A stretch of 64,000 nucleotides of DNA from the NCBI GenBank assembly GCA_019637995.1, contig JAHBUQ010000002.1, positions 821,428 through 885,427 of the forward strand, in the 5' to 3' direction. Under the pieces are notes generated by a model that did not search any database, was not told the origin of the DNA, and saw nothing but the letters and a program-made list of their open reading frames with translations. A program made the translations under genes and the position numbers. This stretch comes from Ignavibacteriota bacterium (GTDB taxonomy: Bacteria > Bacteroidota > Ignavibacteria > Kapaibacteriales > UBA2268). This document shows positions 16,716 through 25,982 of this stretch, piece by piece; positions within the stretch are counted from its first letter, which is position 1; the number at the start of each line of letters is the position of its first letter.

Positions 16716-17564
16716 TTAGAGAGCGAATCTCACATCAACACCAACTTGCAGAGCATTTACACGCCAGTTTTCAGCAGTACTAAGGTTTGTAATGCCAAAA
16801 TTATATGCAATCCCCGGTACAACAACAAAACCCGGAGCGGTTAATTCAAACTGCATACCTGCTTTGATACCGAATCTAAAACCACTTGATTCCGGTATTT
16901 CACCTTCTTTTACAATGATTGTGCGGTCGTTATCAACATATTGATAGCCAAACTGGTCAATAGCTCCTTGATTGCGTCTGAACTGAGCTTCAAGCGGCTG
17001 AACAAGTTTGTATCTTTGGTCCTGATTACGAGCCATAGCAAAGTCAAAAGTAGGACCCACAACAAACCCAAGTGGAATGCCAGGTATAGGATTGATTTTA
17101 TACATTACTTCAGCAGTTACAAGCGAGTATGTAATATCCTGTGTGTGAAGTGTTGAAGAATTTATCACATCTTCTCCCTGAGGATTTCCTGCACCATCAA
17201 CTATAGTGATCAATGACGGAATAGGGTTTTCTGACACTTCAAGACTTGCAGGCATAGTATTATATAATACTCTGAAAATAAATGAAGAAGTTGAAGATAA
17301 TGCATCTTTACCTAAATGTTGTTCGAATGAAAGACCAACGAAAAAGCCGTTTGATTGTCCATCTTCAAATCTCGGACAAATGGCATCATCAAATGATGCT
17401 AAATCAACAGTATGCATCGAGCGATTATAGCCGAGAACAGGACCAATATAGACCGGCGGTCTTTTGTAATCGGGTACGAGCGGGTTGGAACCTTGCGAAA
17501 GCAGGTTGGAACCCGGTATCACCATAATTAAAATTAAAAAAGCCAGTAAAAAACGAAGCTTCAT
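16716..17564 (-). CDS. Predicted outer-membrane beta-barrel protein
   Basis: 282 residues with a signal peptide and an alternating hydrophobic pattern ending in aromatic/Leu (GVDVRFAL), as in small outer-membrane barrels; GPVLGYNRS, YKINPIPGIPLGFVVGPTFDF and FRFGIKAGMQFEL look like strands. No PorP/SprF signature is evident. A palindromic element (17481-17515) is translated in frame as PGSNLLSQGSNPL right at the signal-peptide end. SD AGAGGTG precedes the ATG. It begins 12 bases after the stop of giant protein 1, so the two are probably co-transcribed and may work together at the surface; this is inference. Confidence 0.75.
   Translation of the reverse strand: MKLRFLLAFLILIMVIPGSNLLSQGSNPLVPDYKRPPVYIGPVLGYNRSMHTVDLASFDDAICPRFEDGQSNGFFVGLSFEQHLGKDALSSTSSFIFRVLYNTMPASLEVSENPIPSLITIVDGAGNPQGEDVINSSTLHTQDITYSLVTAEVMYKINPIPGIPLGFVVGPTFDFAMARNQDQRYKLVQPLEAQFRRNQGAIDQFGYQYVDNDRTIIVKEGEIPESSGFRFGIKAGMQFELTAPGFVVVPGIAYNFGITNLSTAENWRVNALQVGVDVRFAL
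17481..17515. repeat. In-frame hairpin element in the export-signal region
   Basis: Two copies of GGTTGGAACC (17483-17492 and 17504-17513) flank TTGCGAAAGCA. The whole 35 bases fold as CGGGTT..AACC-TTGC-GAAA-GCA-GGTT..AACCCG with one GG/GG mismatch. It contributes PGSNLLSQGSNP to the beta-barrel protein. Confidence 0.8.
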
Positions 17565-17576
17565 ACAACACCTCTT

Positions 17577-20500
17577 TTATCTGATAATAACAAATAATAT
17601 ATTTTTTTGCAAAATTTCAGTTTCAAACTTCAGGAAATAAGTGCCGTTTGCAAAATTGCTGACATCGAATTCCAAAAAGCCGGTACCTTTATTTATAAAA
17701 ACATTTTCTTTCAAAGTAAAATTTATTCCTAAACTGTTTGTTATGCTTACTTTGGCATTCTCAACTGCCTCAGGAAACATAGTTTTTATTCTTAGTATAT
17801 CTCCCGCAGGATTTGGATAAATATTTGCATGTGGCTTATTTTTGTCAATTGTAACATGTCTTGCCTCAAATACACACACACTGTCAAGAAGGGTATTTAA
17901 AGTTGAACTGCCATCAATGAAGCATTTTCCGTCACTCACTGAAACATTCCAACTGCCTTCCAATTTATCCGAAAGTAGTCCTAAAAACTGTAAATCAACA
18001 CTCCATTCCAAATTTTGAAAAATATTTATCAAATTTTCATTTGTAAAGAACACTAATTTATTCTTTGTTTTTGAAATATTCAAATTATATTTTAAAATTT
18101 CACCATTTTTGTTCAAATTTAATGAAATATTTTCGTTTCTGAGGAATAAATATGAAGAATTGACATCTAAAGTAAGATTAAATGAAGTTAGTGTGTCAAT
18201 TGCATAAGGAAATTTTCCGCTAATTGTTAGCTCAATAATTTCACCTGCTGCATAAGAAATTTTGTTTAAATCATCAATATCAATTATATCCGAAATCGGA
18301 TTAACTTCAAATTCTTCAGTCAAGGTATCCGTATCAAAGAACGTAGCGATAACTTTTACAATACCGCCTTTACCATTTTGGGCAAAAATTCTTATATCAT
18401 ATTCGGCAGTTTCACCTGTTTCGATAAATCTTTCTTCAAATCCTAATATCTCAGCAACGAAATCTTCATTCGACTTTTCAAGAGCAAGTCCTGTGAGCAA
18501 GGATTTAATTCCTTTATTATGAATTTTTACCTTTGCATCGGTATATACACACGCAAAAACCGAGCCGCTTTCTAAACTTATTTCAACATCATAATCATCA
18601 GGTCCACCGGCAGTGCCGCTTAGAATAACATAGGCAGTATCTCGGAGAAAGTTGACTTTCGCATCATGAATTACACCCAATGTCAATTCGTGAAATCCAA
18701 TACGGTTTGGTTTAAATAAAATTGTAGCAGAATAGGAATTATTTTCCTGAATTGTAAAATTCTTCAAATTTTCTAAATTGAATTCAAAGGATTCAGTATC
18801 ACCACCAACTATGAAAACCTCATCAATAGTCAATATTTCATTACCCTCGGAAAATATGATATCTTCTGTTAACTCTTTTTCGGAAAACACATTGATATTT
18901 CCAAAATTAACATTAGCTGTACGAATTTGAGGTAGTGTGGCTTTACCGAGAGCAGTTATCGTCAGTTCGGGGTGAAGTTCCCAATTTGTATTATATGATG
19001 CCGTAACCTCGTAGTCGTTCATATTGCTCATAGTTAGCTCAAGAGCAAGCTCCGTTGACGAATTTTTAGCTACAGACATCCCGTTTTTGAACTGAAGAAT
19101 TTCTGAAATATTATCATCAATATTTATTGGAGTTAAAAACTCGCTAAAAATCACTTGTACATTCTGATTACCACTGTTAACCAATTCCTGAGTAATGGAT
19201 TTACTGCTTCCGAGCCTGAATGCACCAAAATCGTAAACAAGACTTTCAACGAGAGGGGCTACTCCGGTACCTCTTATATCAGCATTGGTATTTATGCCGA
19301 ATTCATTTATAAATATAACGTTTACAGAATAATCCATCCTCTCTTCAGGAGAAAAGCAGACCGGAATGTATAACGTTTCACCCGGTGCAAGAATGTATGG
19401 GAATATTCCTGTAGTGTCAATTTCAAATACTTCTTCAAACTTGAGTTCGGTAATCAGTACTTCAGAATTTCCGTTATTAGTAATCGAAATTGATGAGCAA
19501 TTTGTCTTACCTACTTGAACTTCACCGAAATCAAGTCCACGCGTCTCAAGCTCGAGAGCAATCAAATCGCCTCTGTAAGGAATTTCAAATTCAACATCAC
19601 ATCCAAAAAACAAATTGACTTTACCATAAAATGAGCTGGAATTGCCTTTTGGGTCTAAGCAAATTTTAAATATGACTTCTTCATCAGGTGACAATACTTC
19701 AGGTATTTCAGGATTTGAATATAGTGAAATTCGGGAATCATTAGTAATTTGTGAACGAAGCAATTCAATTGCCCGTTTGCCATTGTTTTTGACTTTAAAT
19801 TCAATACATAAGCTATCATTATAATCAATATTCGGAAGTAAAATTTCTTTAGGATATTCAATATTTATAGCATCATAGAAAAATACATATCTTCCCTTAT
19901 TTCCACCTTTATCGAGATAATCAATAATAAATTTCCCATCCTTAAATTTATCAATTGGTTCGGCAGTAAATGTAATAACTTCAGCATCGGAACTTATAGG
20001 GTCAATTTTCCACTTATAATTAAATGTTGAGTCGGTTTGAACCCACGCATAATAAATGCCATAACTTTCGGAATTTATAACATCAGTAATAGTGCCCTTA
20101 AGGTTTCCGCAATCTTCCTGTACTGTAATCGTAGGGTCAATATTGTCATCAGAGAAAGGATTCTGAAGTGAGCAACCCAGAGTCATAGCATAGGAATCGA
20201 ATCTACCTACACCGAAAAGTACTCCTGCAAATCTTCCTTCGAGGGAAATCAGCTCATGCTTTCCGGAAGATAGCGGAAGTCTTGCCCAAAATAAATTTGT
20301 GCCTTCAATGGGTTGTTGTCCAATCTCAGAAATTGAACTAACAAGTACTCCATCAAGTTTGAGAAAACCAAGTGCCTCTCTGCTTGCTACAACAGTAACA
20401 TAATGGTCTGTGAACTTTACGCCTTCGGAATTGACGAAGCTTTCGTCGGGAGTATTAAACATAATCCTGTTGACAAATTGCTCTACAGGCGGGAGAATTA

Positions 20501-21593
20501 CTATTGAAGGGTCATACAGAAACGATTCAGTTGTATCTGCAGTGCGGTACATAAACTGAGCGAGCTGTACAGGTGCTGATGCTCGCCAAAGCGCCGGCTG
20601 GTTCAAACCGGCAATCACCTGAGAAGTATTATTATTTAATCTGTATTCAATGTTGTTGCCACCGGTAAGGATGTCAACAACAACATTTTTATCTTTAGTC
20701 ACAAGCTTGAAATAGTCGCCATTTTTAGGATTTGTACCAAAAGGTACAGAGACAAAAGTTTGTCCCCACGCAGAAGTCGGCATCAACATTTCAATTAAAT
20801 GGTCTTTGGAGTCAGGCGGCTGTTGGGAATATCCCTGAGTCAGAGCAGATCTCACATGTCCGGTTAAGAATCCGACCGGCTTATCAGAGCGAACAATAGT
20901 GCCTGTCATATCGCCAAAGCCCCTTCCGTATTGCCATGACTGAACGAGGTAGCTCTGTCCTTTTTGGAGAGTTACTTCATAACTTTGACCAACTTGCATG
21001 ACCTTGCGTGTAAGACTGCTCGGAATAATGGTTATCTTAGTATCGTCGTAAGCAGCCATAATCATAATTTGGCTCGAACGAGGAGTGTAATCTCTTATAG
21101 AATCAAGTATAGAAGTAATAGCTCCTGAGTGATACTGGTCATTTGGAAGAGATACAGCTATGTACTCTTTGCCCCAGTTTGATATTGGTATCACTGAATA
21201 ACTGTCTGTCGAAAGCGGTATGCTCGAATATGCATATACAGCAATAGGATAATCACTGGTTATTTCAACTAAATTGCGTAATTTTTCTTCTGAGCGACTG
21301 TTTTCATAACCATTTGGAACTGTTATAGAAAGAATATCGTTCTTTTTAACAAGATATTGAACAGGGCTGAGTGTGCCGAACTTAACTTGAAGTGTGGCAT
21401 CGTAATTTGATGAAATAAATATTTTTTGTTCAAGATTTTTTACCGGTGCAGCAATATTGGACTCATTCTCCATGAAGCCAACCATAAAGTGCAGACCTTC
21501 ATAGGAGGAAAGTTTATATGACTCTGTATCCTCAGATTTGAGGATGTTGACAGAAATCAAAAACAATAATATGTAAAATATCCCTTTTTTCAT
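17577..21593 (-). CDS. Giant T9SS-exported surface protein 1 (IgGFc-binding-type N-terminus, choice-of-anchor-D-like repeats)
   Basis: 1338 residues. Signal peptide (1 to ~21); an IgGFc-binding-protein N-terminal type region (~40-470) typified by YPIAVYAYSS, SVIPISNWGKEYI and DKPVGFLTGH; a middle region; several Ig-like units with the choice-of-anchor-D pattern (DFGEVQVGKTNCSSISITNN, DFGAFRLGSSKSITQELVN, NFGNINVFSEKELTEDI); and a C-terminal T9SS sorting domain from IYPNPAGDILRI. The start at 21593 is chosen because a good promoter lies at 21630-21659, overlapping the longer possible start (21632). The paralogue at 27173-31360 has the same plan. Likely cell-surface adhesin or matrix protein; ligand unknown. 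Confidence 0.85.
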   Translation of the reverse strand: MKKGIFYILLFLISVNILKSEDTESYKLSSYEGLHFMVGFMENESNIAAPVKNLEQKIFISSNYDATLQVKFGTLSPVQYLVKKNDILSITVPNGYENSRSEEKLRNLVEITSDYPIAVYAYSSIPLSTDSYSVIPISNWGKEYIAVSLPNDQYHSGAITSILDSIRDYTPRSSQIMIMAAYDDTKITIIPSSLTRKVMQVGQSYEVTLQKGQSYLVQSWQYGRGFGDMTGTIVRSDKPVGFLTGHVRSALTQGYSQQPPDSKDHLIEMLMPTSAWGQTFVSVPFGTNPKNGDYFKLVTKDKNVVVDILTGGNNIEYRLNNNTSQVIAGLNQPALWRASAPVQLAQFMYRTADTTESFLYDPSIVILPPVEQFVNRIMFNTPDESFVNSEGVKFTDHYVTVVASREALGFLKLDGVLVSSISEIGQQPIEGTNLFWARLPLSSGKHELISLEGRFAGVLFGVGRFDSYAMTLGCSLQNPFSDDNIDPTITVQEDCGNLKGTITDVINSESYGIYYAWVQTDSTFNYKWKIDPISSDAEVITFTAEPIDKFKDGKFIIDYLDKGGNKGRYVFFYDAINIEYPKEILLPNIDYNDSLCIEFKVKNNGKRAIELLRSQITNDSRISLYSNPEIPEVLSPDEEVIFKICLDPKGNSSSFYGKVNLFFGCDVEFEIPYRGDLIALELETRGLDFGEVQVGKTNCSSISITNNGNSEVLITELKFEEVFEIDTTGIFPYILAPGETLYIPVCFSPEERMDYSVNVIFINEFGINTNADIRGTGVAPLVESLVYDFGAFRLGSSKSITQELVNSGNQNVQVIFSEFLTPINIDDNISEILQFKNGMSVAKNSSTELALELTMSNMNDYEVTASYNTNWELHPELTITALGKATLPQIRTANVNFGNINVFSEKELTEDIIFSEGNEILTIDEVFIVGGDTESFEFNLENLKNFTIQENNSYSATILFKPNRIGFHELTLGVIHDAKVNFLRDTAYVILSGTAGGPDDYDVEISLESGSVFACVYTDAKVKIHNKGIKSLLTGLALEKSNEDFVAEILGFEERFIETGETAEYDIRIFAQNGKGGIVKVIATFFDTDTLTEEFEVNPISDIIDIDDLNKISYAAGEIIELTISGKFPYAIDTLTSFNLTLDVNSSYLFLRNENISLNLNKNGEILKYNLNISKTKNKLVFFTNENLINIFQNLEWSVDLQFLGLLSDKLEGSWNVSVSDGKCFIDGSSTLNTLLDSVCVFEARHVTIDKNKPHANIYPNPAGDILRIKTMFPEAVENAKVSITNSLGINFTLKENVFINKGTGFLEFDVSNFANGTYFLKFETEILQKNILFVIIR

Positions 21594-21629
21594 TATCAAA
21601 AAATATCTTTTTATAACTTGTAATATTTT

Positions 21630-21659
21630 CAAATATAAATTTAGTAAATTTTAGTCAAA
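21630..21659 (-). promoter_or_regulatory. Bacteroidota-type promoter of giant protein 1
   Basis: On the minus strand TTTG (21656-21659), 18 bases, then TATATTTG (21630-21637). Both boxes match the consensus exactly and the spacing is within one of 19. Transcription would begin near 21624, leaving a ~30-base leader before the ATG at 21593. Confidence 0.7.
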
Positions 21660-21755
21660 TTAACTATTAGTTTTTGTTAATAATTAGCGAAATAACCCCA
21701 AAAAGTTATTTTTTTTAACAAATTAATGTTTTTTAACCTCTTTTTAAGTAAAATT

Positions 21756-22577
21756 TTACTCTTTCAGTGCTCCTGCGGTCAAACCTTTAATTATTTGCTT
21801 CTGGAAAAACAAGAAAATTATCAAAACAGGCAATGCTGAAATTCCTGCTCCAGCCATAAGATGTCCCCAATCAATTGACTGCTTTCCTAAATAAAATGTA
21901 AGCCCAACAGGCAATGTTCGGAAAGCATCATCAGTAGTAAATAAATAAGGGTAAAGGAATGAATTCCAGTTACCAAGAAAAATATAAATCGCAAGAACTG
22001 TAAGTATCGGTCTGCAAAGCGGCATTACAATTCTGAATAAAATATACCATTCACCGGCTCCGTCCATTCTTGCGGCATCTTCAATATCAGTAGGAATTGT
22101 AGATATATATTGCCTGATGAGAAAAATTCCGAATGGCATTACAAGCCATGGAACTATCAAAGAATAATAGGAATTAATCCATCCGAAATTTACCATCATT
22201 CTGTAAAGTGGTATCATTACAACATGGGGCGGGATTATCAGAACAGCAAGTACAGAGACAAATAAAAATTCCTTGGCAAAAAACTTCCTACGGGCAAAAG
22301 CATAGGCTACCATGGTGCATAAAATCAAATTTCCTGCCGTCACAACTGAAGCCACAAGGAATGAATTTAAAAAATATACTCCGAAAATATCTGAGCTTAG
22401 TGTATCAATGTAATTTTGTAAAGTAAAATCAGATGTCAGTAGCGCTACAAATGTAGAATATCTTTCCGGAAACTCTTTCAACGAAAGAAGTACCATCCAA
22501 AAGAGAGGAAATATCATCACTAATGCAACTATAAATAAGACTGTGTGAAGTAATATTGTGCGAAACTGCTTATTCAT
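21756..22577 (-). CDS. Carbohydrate ABC transporter permease, MalG family
   Basis: 273 residues with six predicted membrane spans and the EAA loop EDAARMDGAGEWYILFRIV (about 185-203) that docks to the ATPase. The C-terminal KGLTAGALKE is typical of the MalG branch. It needs a second permease, an ATPase and a binding protein, none of which is in the window. Its ATG overlaps the PBP4 stop (ATGA), an odd partner. Inner-membrane sugar or glycerol-phosphate uptake is the family role; the substrate is unknown. Confidence 0.88.
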   Translation of the reverse strand: MNKQFRTILLHTVLFIVALVMIFPLFWMVLLSLKEFPERYSTFVALLTSDFTLQNYIDTLSSDIFGVYFLNSFLVASVVTAGNLILCTMVAYAFARRKFFAKEFLFVSVLAVLIIPPHVVMIPLYRMMVNFGWINSYYSLIVPWLVMPFGIFLIRQYISTIPTDIEDAARMDGAGEWYILFRIVMPLCRPILTVLAIYIFLGNWNSFLYPYLFTTDDAFRTLPVGLTFYLGKQSIDWGHLMAGAGISALPVLIIFLFFQKQIIKGLTAGALKE

Positions 22578-24130
22578 CTCCCTGCCGGATTATCAAGTGG
22601 TACTGTTTCAAAATAAAAATCTGACAGTATTTTACTAAGTTCATTCTCAATTAGTTTATAAACACCTACATTGGGACCGTTGAAAATAAATGCGAATACC
22701 AAATTATCACCGTCAAGAGTTCTGACATAACCTGCAAGTGCACTAACATTTCTTAAAGTTCCGGTCTTCCCGAGAAGATTTTTTTCGGCATTTGTACCTT
22801 TCATCCTTTTTCGTAAAGTGCCGTCTTCGCCTGCAATTGAAAGAGAATTTTTGAAATCATCATAAAATTCATAGTATGTTGCATTATTCAGAATGCCGAT
22901 AAGTGACTCAGTCGTTACAACATTTCTCCTCGAAAGCCCTGAGCCGTCATTGAGTTTACATTTATTACATTCAATATTATCTTTGGTAAATAAGCTATCC
23001 ATAAATTTGCGTGTTGACGGTGCATTATCATGACGATTACCGTAATTTGCACCAATCATTTTGAATAAAATCTCAGCAAGATAATTATCACTATCCTTAT
23101 TTACAGGGTTGATTATGTCAAAAACGGGTCTTTTAAAGTCGGCTATATATTTGTAATCTGATTTAATAGAATCACTTTCAGCTCTGGAAACTACACCGAA
23201 ATCACCATCAATTACAATACCGCCGGCTTTTAGTCTGTTTTTGAATGCACCAGCAATTGTTAATGGGGGATTATGTATCAAATGCTGATATGTAAAAGTA
23301 GAATTTGGCTTAATATTACCTGAAGTAATGAACTGCTGACGACCATCAGGCAGCATTTTTGTGTTTACTCTGATTCCGGCTTTTTTAGATTTTACTGTGC
23401 CCACTTTAGCATTATTAATAATTATATGCGAATCGGAAAATGGAATCACCTGAACACTCGGAGGGTCACCTGCTCTGGGACCTGCCTTGACAATTATGGT
23501 TGCAGCATTTCTGTCAATATTGAGAGCAGCTATAGGTGGTGTTGCCTGAACAACATCTTTATCGCGACTGTAAACAATTCTTTCAGTTTCATCATCATAG
23601 AATGTACCATCTGAATACACATTACCTGTAATTTTCCGAATACCTGATTTTCGAACTTTATCTGCTAATACTTCAAGGTCAGAAGTTGAAAACAGAGCAT
23701 CACCTTTACCGTATATGTAAATATTGCCTTTTATGATACCATCGGGCTGTATTGTTCCGTCATGATAAACTTCTGTAGAAATATAGGCTTCCGAACCAAT
23801 TTGTCTTAATAGAGTATATGTTGTAAATAGTTTTGTTGTGGATGCAGGTGTTAATAGTTTGTCAGCGTTCCGGCTGTAATACCATTTTTTTTGATTTAAG
23901 GAATATACACCAATTCCGAAGTTTGTCGAGCCAAGATTCTTTCCGTTGTTTGCAATTACAGCATTAAGAGAATTTGAGAGTTTGGTAAGAGAATATGAAG
24001 AATCAAGTGGGGTAAATCCGATATAGAAAGTTTCATTATGAACGATAGCAGAATCAATCCCGCCGTTTGATACTTTGCTATCAACAATAAAGAATATCAA
24101 AATAAACACTAAAGTTATCTTCAAATACAT
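22574..24130 (-). CDS. dacB: D-alanyl-D-alanine carboxypeptidase/endopeptidase PBP4 (peptidase S13)
   Basis: 518 residues with a signal peptide. The three active-site motifs are present: STTK (in PASTTKLFT, ~residue 100), the SxN-type region with NDGSGLSRRN, and KTG in LLGKTGTLRN. It trims or cleaves peptidoglycan cross-bridges in the periplasm. First gene of a pair that overlaps the MalG-type permease by four bases. No feature suggests loss of activity. Confidence 0.92.
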   Translation of the reverse strand: MYLKITLVFILIFFIVDSKVSNGGIDSAIVHNETFYIGFTPLDSSYSLTKLSNSLNAVIANNGKNLGSTNFGIGVYSLNQKKWYYSRNADKLLTPASTTKLFTTYTLLRQIGSEAYISTEVYHDGTIQPDGIIKGNIYIYGKGDALFSTSDLEVLADKVRKSGIRKITGNVYSDGTFYDDETERIVYSRDKDVVQATPPIAALNIDRNAATIIVKAGPRAGDPPSVQVIPFSDSHIIINNAKVGTVKSKKAGIRVNTKMLPDGRQQFITSGNIKPNSTFTYQHLIHNPPLTIAGAFKNRLKAGGIVIDGDFGVVSRAESDSIKSDYKYIADFKRPVFDIINPVNKDSDNYLAEILFKMIGANYGNRHDNAPSTRKFMDSLFTKDNIECNKCKLNDGSGLSRRNVVTTESLIGILNNATYYEFYDDFKNSLSIAGEDGTLRKRMKGTNAEKNLLGKTGTLRNVSALAGYVRTLDGDNLVFAFIFNGPNVGVYKLIENELSKILSDFYFETVPLDNPAGR

Positions 24131-24355
24131 ATTATTTTATATTTTTGCTTCTCAAAAAAAGCAAATCTAATGCTTTAAAATTTAAAAAAAAAATGAAAAT
24201 TCTTTTTTTGCAGATTTTGAAATAGATAATTACAAAAACTGTAACAAAATGAGCGAAATTTAAATGAAATAGATAAAACGAAACTTAATTACACTATTTT
24301 TTTGACTATTTTGTTTATTCGCTTTTGAAATAATTGTTAATTTTGGGAGATTTTA

Positions 24356-24898
24356 ATGAAATTCTTTGCAGATTTTAAATTTATAATATTAGTTTTACTT
24401 TCTGTTTCGATGATTATTTCTTGCAGCGAAACTGAAAAAGTCATTGAAGACGAAACCGACAATTCCAATGCCGAAGTATCAAAATTTGACGGAGATTTTA
24501 CAAAAAGCATTATACCTTCAACAATTGCTTATTTCAATGAAGTCAAGGGTGGACTCAGCCGTGTTATAAGCTTTGAAGAAAAAAGCGATAGCAAATCTAA
24601 ATATGTATCATTTGTTATGGAAACAACCAAAGGCGAAATTTTTCAGGCAAATGTTCACTACGAAGGCGAGTACAATCAAAGCGAACTAACAGCCCTGCAT
24701 CCGTTTATAGTCATTTGCGAAAGCGATGATGATTGCAAAAACTGCGGATTTCAGACTACGGAAGAAGGAACTATGTGCGGATGTAATACTCCCGGAAGTG
24801 AAAGCCCGTGCGTTTTATCAATTGACCATGTCACAGACTATAATTTCTATATAAATTATCATGACTTAGGTATGGATTTACTTGATTTGCTCAACTAA
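24356..24898 (+). CDS. Cys-rich predicted lipoprotein
   Basis: 180 residues. Lipoprotein signal peptide with lipobox IISCS (Cys at about residue 22), an acidic linker, then a domain with a cysteine cluster CESDDDCKNCGF and CGCNTPGSESPC (seven Cys), which could bind a metal or form disulfides. No family recognised. GGGAGAT lies just upstream of the ATG. Its stop overlaps the stop of the convergent gene by a few bases, so there is no room for a separate terminator. Confidence 0.7.
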   Translation: MKFFADFKFIILVLLSVSMIISCSETEKVIEDETDNSNAEVSKFDGDFTKSIIPSTIAYFNEVKGGLSRVISFEEKSDSKSKYVSFVMETTKGEIFQANVHYEGEYNQSELTALHPFIVICESDDDCKNCGFQTTEEGTMCGCNTPGSESPCVLSIDHVTDYNFYINYHDLGMDLLDLLN

Positions 24899-25503
24899 TT
24901 CGACCTGACTGTAAATAAAATTATAACGCTTAAAATTGCTGCAGAGACTAAAATTGCAGGTTCAAGTGCCTTCTCGTAGAATGTTTTTTTTCGGGGAGGT
25001 ACTGCCGAATTGACATAAGTGGCAGAGCGGCTTTCGAGTAAAGGAACGTCTTCTCTGCTTACAATGTCTGAATTTTCAAGATGAAATGTTCTGACTCCTT
25101 TAAAATCACCATATAAAATTGCGTCAAACTCAATCTTCCGGTGAAGAGAATCTTTGCTTGATTGTATTTCATAATATTTGGTCTCGAACCGATTAATTTT
25201 TATTATATGAGACAGATGTTGCAATGTATCACTAATAATTTCAATATTGTTATTCAAACAAATATCAACCAAAGCCTTTTCGATTAGTCCCGATGCCTCA
25301 ATATTATTTATCTCATAATTGATTTCTTTGTAATTTTGTTTGATATAGTTTTCAAATATTTTTTCTGCAAAATCAACTGCCATAGAGTCATAAATTTCGT
25401 AATTTGTTTTTGTAAATTGGATTGAATATTTCTCGGCAGCACCAGCCAAATGCATCGTTGAAATAAGTAATATTGTTGAAATTATAATTAAAGTTTTGCT
25501 CAT
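24895..25503 (-). CDS. Small membrane-anchored protein of unknown function
   Basis: 202 residues. N-terminal signal or anchor (IIISTILLISTMHLAGA), a mostly polar middle, and a C-terminal transmembrane helix (AILVSAAILSVIILFTV) with a short positive tail. The middle does not match a family I know. It is the last of three closely spaced minus-strand genes, after murG and the two-TM protein (3-base gap), so it may be involved in envelope assembly; this is positional inference only. Confidence 0.65.
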   Translation of the reverse strand: MSKTLIIISTILLISTMHLAGAAEKYSIQFTKTNYEIYDSMAVDFAEKIFENYIKQNYKEINYEINNIEASGLIEKALVDICLNNNIEIISDTLQHLSHIIKINRFETKYYEIQSSKDSLHRKIEFDAILYGDFKGVRTFHLENSDIVSREDVPLLESRSATYVNSAVPPRKKTFYEKALEPAILVSAAILSVIILFTVRSN

Positions 25504-25506
25504 ATA

Positions 25507-25980
25507 TCAGTTTATTTTTTTTGCCAGTGACTGTAACATCTTGACCATCAGAATTTCATTATCAAATGCAGACGGGCGAATTCTGAGCATAAGCTTTCTC
25601 TGGTTGACTTTTAATTTTATGACACTATATTTTCGCCGTGTCCTGAAAATTCGTTCCTTTGCAAAAATAATTTGTTTAATATCGTTTAATTTATAAATTT
25701 TCTCTCTGAAACGGCTTTTGAAAATGATGAAATCTTCACCAATTACTATTGCCCGCTTTCTTGAAAGACGGTAAAGAAGGGAAATTGTAGTACCAATTAT
25801 TATAATAATAAGTAGCAAAACGATTGGATTTGTAGCATTGATTTCAAATCTGCCCTCTTCGATAGTGCCAAATGCCAAACTATAAACAATCAAAATCACA
25901 CCATAGACAGCAATTGCTCTCCAGTAGAAATCAATCGTCTGTGTAAACTCAATTTCACTTTTTTTATTTTCTTGATTCAT
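25507..25980 (-). CDS. Two-TM membrane protein, bacterial PH-domain-like C-terminus
   Basis: 157 residues: a cytoplasmic N-terminal stretch, two hydrophobic helices (IAVYGVILIVYSLAF and NPIVLLLIIIIIGTTISLLY) and a basic C-terminal domain with IVIGEDFIIFKSRF and KIYKLNDIKQI, the pattern of YcxB/bPH-type membrane proteins. It follows murG with a two-base gap. Function unknown. Confidence 0.65.
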   Translation of the reverse strand: MNQENKKSEIEFTQTIDFYWRAIAVYGVILIVYSLAFGTIEEGRFEINATNPIVLLLIIIIIGTTISLLYRLSRKRAIVIGEDFIIFKSRFREKIYKLNDIKQIIFAKERIFRTRRKYSVIKLKVNQRKLMLRIRPSAFDNEILMVKMLQSLAKKIN

Positions 25981-25982
25981 AA

